A DNA stretch of 64,000 nt, from the NCBI GenBank assembly GCA_964057225.1, contig OZ059900.1, positions 10,736,501-10,800,500 of the forward strand. The letters are read 5' to 3'. Each line of letters opens with the position of its first letter. Positions within the stretch are counted from its first letter, which is position 1. The DNA comes from Auanema rhodensis (taxonomy: Eukaryota > Nematoda > Chromadorea > Rhabditida > Rhabditidae). Below the pieces are notes generated by a model. That model made no database searches. It was not told the DNA's origin and worked only from the letters and a program-made list of their open reading frames with translations. Shown here piece by piece: positions 61,101 through 64,000 of this stretch. The translations under genes were made by a program, and so were the position numbers.

Positions 61101-62586
61101 TGATGACGTGATCAAAACAATGACAACCGTAGGGAAATTATTCAAGAAATGGTTTTTCACAGTCCATCCTAACGACGCCAACAAGTTGCAAAAAATAAAA
61201 CATCTCACATCAACAGACACGCACACTGTTGAAGACATCAACATTATTGAAAAAATTTTGATCAGTAACAGTCAATCTAATATGAGCCTTGATGACTTAC
61301 AGCAAAGACATATAAATCTAAAATTCTTCAAAGATACATGGGATATTTATCGCGTAAGAAGCCGTTTACAAAATACTCTTCTTCCCGAAGAGACGAAAAA
61401 CCCTATATTCCTTCTTAAAACAAACCCCATAGTTAAAAAACTGATCAACAAAATACACAAAGACAATAATCATCAAGGCAAACATTTTACGCTTATTCAA
61501 TTGAGACAAAAATTCTACATACCAAAAATAACCGGAGTCATCAGACAAACATTGAAAAACTGTGTGACATGTAAAAGATTTCAATCACACCCTTATGAAT
61601 TACCAGATATGCCATCGCTACCAAAAGATAGAACGATTCTTACAAGAGCATTCTTTTCAACAGGGTGTGATCTTATGGGCCCCTTCACCCTTCGAAATGG
61701 GTCTAAAGTCCATATCTGTCTGTTTACATGCATGACAACTAGAGCAATTCACTTAGAGGTAGTCACCAATCAATCCACAGTTGCTTTTATGAATGCATTC
61801 ACTAGATTTATATCACGCAGAGGTACTCCAGAAATTATGCGTAGTGACTGCGCAGGAAACTTTATATTGAGCTCAAAAATATTAGAAACCCTTGAAAAAA
61901 CATCGGATTACAACGAAAGAAGCTTACTAAACACACTAGCACAACAAAAAATTAAATGGATATACAACACTCCATTATCACCCTGGAAAGGTGGATGTTG
62001 GGAACGTTTAGTAGGTGTAACCAAAGCTTCACTCAAAAAATGTTTCATTCCTAGTCGAATGTCCCTGGATGACTTACACACAGCCATTGTAAAAATAGAA
62101 GCTATAATTAATACACGCCCACTCACCCATCCACACCCAGATAATTTAGATACTCTACCCATAAGGCCAATTGACTTTTTAACATCAGCCATAAAGTTTT
62201 CATTACCTGAAAACAACGCGGATACTCATATATTTGATATCCATAGCGATATTCAAACGATTCAATCAACAGAGCAAGCGCTAGAAGCGCTTCAATTATC
62301 AGAAGACTCAGCATCTAAATTTTGGAAACGATTTCAAGAAGAATATCTAACAAGCTTAAAAGATATATTTAAGCATAAACACCATAGAAAGAATCACACA
62401 AACATCTTCCCCCAACCAGATGAAATAGTATTGATACAAAACGACATGTTGCCACGAGGAACATGGAAACTAGGTCGCATCATTGAAACAATCACTAGTT
62501 CAGATGGCAACATACGTTCAGCAAAAGTTGCAACAAGCAACGGAAACATAATTATTCGATCCATCAATCAGCTCTATCCACTATAG
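58153..62586 (+). CDS. BEL/Pao nucleocapsid knuckles and Pol, second element
   Basis: This frame is open from 58153, after a TAA at 58150-58152, and is +1 to gag with a 17-nt overlap. It begins with Cys/His knuckles (CVFC, CWIC, CRNC near 58263-58450), upstream of any ATG in this frame (first ATG 58693). So it must be reached by frameshifting, or was joined to gag before an indel. Then follow protease (Asp at 58750, DEGS), reverse transcriptase (YVDN at 60007-60018), RNase H, the integrase zinc region and integrase core with Asp (61669), Asp (61846) and Glu (62002), spaced as in the first BEL element, and a DUF5641-like end. No stop inside. No envelope. Confidence 0.87.
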   Translation, partial: EQTRNSHEQKFRNHKENVTSVAHKENSVEQRKTQTWPCVFCDSSEHRFYQCTTFETPEKRRYRIRGKAICWICFSDKHKSSECRKQKCRNCQGDHNSALCSQGRKNVQNIQKDKETPTIKTDQALLITTEELLNKKTTEYKQESDTNNRIPTEALNAPVSLNHIADTHNIEESQVILRTAMANIYNHNSKKYEQVRMLIDEGSMRSFISKDLSTRLGLPILGSQKRTFYGIGALSETHEVEDVKVIIGTSSGSLIVTKLFTKPMLTTPIRCPKLSNEDLKFIQRRKIKLANPKTNGESFTPDILIGMDRYKLFMHLNEETELPSRMRLKNSVFGHMIHGEAPLPDNNTQQEVILCSTLEEITKETSHKELLTNLFELDSIGINTENANADRTIDYYEEYSKDIKIENNRIIAPFPLKNNFKNLKNNKMPAYHRFVSLWRKLLHNPEMLSHYTTTIESYLKDNIVKQIPNNHQEPLEFYMPHHGVWKPSKANPLRIVFDASAKQKDSPSLNEIIHTGRSFITYIHDIMISCRTRPIIITCDIKAAFLQVQLTENHKNLCKFFWIKNKEYPISHNNIITLRFNRLPFGITASPSVLNMGIKWFLESKVDNPLAMEILHNLYVDNIILTANTTEEAIKKCKETQTLFSEINMHVREFLSNDEQVIQNLPEEDRYPNMTTKILGISFNKENDSFIIPIKITTTHTSYTKRILLSQLHSIFDPIGLSAPILLPLKLILREIINTKLSWDQPIDSNSIKQWEQHITQINNKQLTMNRYFKFSEHETQLWVFADASNQAMAACSYFQTNEKISSLLNGKSRIAPKNKTTIPRLELLAIRLAVRMALSIVTICPKIAKVNIVSDSNIALSWIVSQKSLPLFINNQTNTIKKQLKQIEQICCNIELYHVQTSFNTADIGSRGADMDKLQVSDWIEGPHWLTKLSVHNPLTSLGSPNNSSRNNAELKSEHHNVVHIIIDNPPTHDIWNIRENYDDVIKTMTTVGKLFKKWFFTVHPNDANKLQKIKHLTSTDTHTVEDINIIEKILISNSQSNMSLDDLQQRHINLKFFKDTWDIYRVRSRLQNTLLPEETKNPIFLLKTNPIVKKLINKIHKDNNHQGKHFTLIQLRQKFYIPKITGVIRQTLKNCVTCKRFQSHPYELPDMPSLPKDRTILTRAFFSTGCDLMGPFTLRNGSKVHICLFTCMTTRAIHLEVVTNQSTVAFMNAFTRFISRRGTPEIMRSDCAGNFILSSKILETLEKTSDYNERSLLNTLAQQKIKWIYNTPLSPWKGGCWERLVGVTKASLKKCFIPSRMSLDDLHTAIVKIEAIINTRPLTHPHPDNLDTLPIRPIDFLTSAIKFSLPENNADTHIFDIHSDIQTIQSTEQALEALQLSEDSASKFWKRFQEEYLTSLKDIFKHKHHRKNHTNIFPQPDEIVLIQNDMLPRGTWKLGRIIETITSSDGNIRSAKVATSNGNIIIRSINQLYPL

Positions 62587-62725
62587 ATAAGATGCAACAC
62601 TAACAGCAACAAAATCATAGAAGACAACTCACACATAGTTCAAGAAAATAATAGCTCAACAGATAGAACCCCACATACTGATATTAGTAGAGAGCCGTGC
62701 AAAATTTACTAACCACGCCCCCAAA

Positions 62726-62843
62726 CAGCTGTCAAAAACATACTTTTGGGGGCGTCAGCTGCTAAAAACATACTTTTGGGGAGCGTCAGCTGTCAAAAAC
62801 ATATTTTTGAGCGTCAGCTGTTAAAATCATATTTTGGGATCAT
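62726..62843. repeat. Four tandem units of about 30 bp with CAGCTG
   Basis: Units start at 62726, 62756, 62787 and 62815. Each has CAGCTG, then a (T)AAAAACATA-like segment and TTTTGGGG or a variant. Spacing is 28-31 bp. Confidence 0.8.
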
Positions 62844-63345
62844 GGTTCATGGATTTTCCTTTTTTAAATATAAAAGTCATGATTTAAAGCATGATTTTTT
62901 TTTTTTTTGATTTTTTTTTTTAAAAATTTTTTTTTTTATAAATCAAATTTAAATATGCTTTTTCAAATGTATGTATATATTTTCAATTATTTTTAAATAT
63001 ATTAAGTAAAAATAAAAATCTTAATTTTAAATATTTAAATTATATTTAAATTTTATATATATATAAATTTTATTTAAACTTTAATTATTTAAATTATATT
63101 TAAATTTTATATATATAAATTATATTTAAACTTTAAATTTTATATATAAATTATATTTAAATTTTAAATATATAAATTTGTTTTTAAATTTTATTTATTT
63201 CTTTATTATATTTATTAATAATGTTTGTTTACTTATTTTGTTTATTTTTTATTGTATTGTGTTTGTACTATTTTATTTGTATTTTTAAAGATCAATAAAA
63301 TTTTTGCATGTAGATAATTTTGTTCACCGTACTTGTTACGGGTAG

Positions 63346-63510
63346 TTCAATGGAACACATATCGAAGGTTAATTCGATAAGAACGATATGAAATACAAAA
63401 TTCAATGGAACACATATCGAAGGTTAATTCGATAAGAACGATATGAAATACCAAAATTTAATGGAACACATATCGAAAGTTAATTCGATAAGAACGACAT
63501 TAAATTATTA
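63346..63510. repeat. Three tandem units of about 55 bp
   Basis: Units begin TTCAATGGAACACATATCGA at 63346, 63401 and (diverged) 63457. Each of the first two contains the inverted repeat CATATCG and CGATATG about 20 bp apart, with TATCGA and TCGATA inside. Confidence 0.85.
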
Positions 63511-63845
63511 ATTTTTGAAATTACAAATTGTTATTAATTATATTTATTCTAACAAGTAAAGGTTTCAAATTATAATAAAAGATTAGTTTTAAACTTTATT
63601 TTACTAATATAACAATACAATAACTAAATAGAGCACACATTGAAGGTAAATACAATAAGATTAACAAACAGTTGCGCTGACCTCAATGAAACGCATAAAG
63701 TTAATTTAATAAGAACTAATAACAAAAATTAATCCGACGGGGACAATAAAAACAGATGTATTCAATAAGCTTATTTATTTTAAAGTTTATCGCAACTGCT
63801 AGTTTTGACAGCTGTACCCAAATCCATGTTACATAACAAATTACA

Positions 63846-64000
63846 ATGCCAACAGCAATGTGTAGACTGATGTATTCATTATATCAAGGTACAATGGCTG
63901 CTAATAGGTTGTGTCTTTTTGATTATTTGTTTGTAAACTTTTTCTTTTTTTAGTTATAAACGTTTATGTGAAGAGCTAGGATTTGATTATGAAGAAATCA
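63846..64000 (+). CDS. Possible first exons of an unrecognised host gene, partial
   Basis: ATG at 63846 opens a frame of 62 nt up to AG at 63907. A candidate 46-bp intron follows (63908-63953, GTTGTG to TTTTTTTAG), and a second exon is open to the window edge. Splicing joins the frames without a stop; without splicing a TAG ends the frame at 63953. The short intron with a T-rich 3' end is typical of nematodes. The product is too short to recognise. Weak evidence: the donor is not ideal and only about 110 coding bases are visible. Confidence 0.25.

Larger units (their letters stand above)
56445..62586 (+). mobile_element. Second BEL/Pao element, 3' end unresolved
   Basis: 5' LTR, primer-binding site, leader, gag and pol. 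It interrupts the inverted tRNA array at TCAGGT. No second copy of the LTR is found between the pol stop and base 64000, so the 3' LTR is lost or lies beyond the window. No envelope follows pol. The end coordinate given is the pol stop. Confidence 0.85.
62587..63845. other. AT-rich non-coding stretch
   Basis: No ORF that I would support. After about 120 bp of possible element 3' sequence there is a CAGCTG tandem repeat (62726-62843). Then come long T and A runs and TTTAAATTATATATAAA repeats (about 62870-63300), a 55-bp repeat (63346-63510), and weaker, decayed relatives of that repeat near 63630-63740. Confidence 0.7.

Overview
This 64-kb window is AT-rich repetitive DNA from an animal genome, most likely a nematode. 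It is a long tandem array of tRNA-Ser(GCT) genes into which several LTR retrotransposons have inserted. The nematode guess rests on two points: a BEL/Pao element with a phlebovirus-type Gn/Gc envelope, a combination known from nematode elements, and one possible 46-bp intron ending in a T-run plus AG at the right edge. No bacterial gene, rRNA or CRISPR is present, and no confirmed host protein-coding gene.

Layout. (1) 1-15510: a tandem run of one Ty3/gypsy family. It holds the 3' end of copy A, an LTR shared by A and B (2968-3383), full-length copy B, B's 3' LTR (14859-15266) and about 244 bp of the leader of a third unit, cut off where it meets the array. (2) 15511-16744: five tRNA repeats. 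(3) 16745-29068: full-length copy C of the same family with target duplication GTTGA. (4) 29069-34615: 22 tRNA genes and the front of a 23rd. (5) 34616-42719: an intact BEL/Pao element that splits that tRNA gene, duplicating AAGGC. (6) 42720-47507: the rest of the split tRNA, 17 more copies (one degenerate), a solo BEL-type LTR and a truncated tRNA. (7) 47508-55346: copy D of the gypsy family, lacking its 5' third and part of integrase. (8) 55347-56444: four tRNA repeats in the opposite orientation. (9) 56445-62586: a second BEL/Pao element with gag and pol in different frames and no 3' LTR in view. (10) 62587-64000: AT-rich DNA with two small tandem repeats and a possible first exon of a host gene.

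The most unusual item is the gypsy family. One reading frame of about 3,070 codons carries gag, then an envelope-like glycoprotein (signal sequence, ectodomain with furin-like site and Thr-rich stalk, membrane anchor), then protease, reverse transcriptase, RNase H and integrase. Env therefore lies between gag and pol, not after pol. The two membrane segments would leave Gag and Pol in the cytosol and Env in the lumen, so the fused order is topologically consistent. A separate downstream ORF of 214 codons is kept in all four copies. Copies B and C agree throughout, so the order is not a one-off assembly error.

The tRNA array has a 248-bp period and 48 full-length tRNA-Ser(GCT) copies (44 on +, 4 on -), 43 of them identical by eye, plus one split and one truncated copy. 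Spacer subtypes and linked tRNA variants show higher-order duplication. All sequence comparisons here were made by eye without alignment software.
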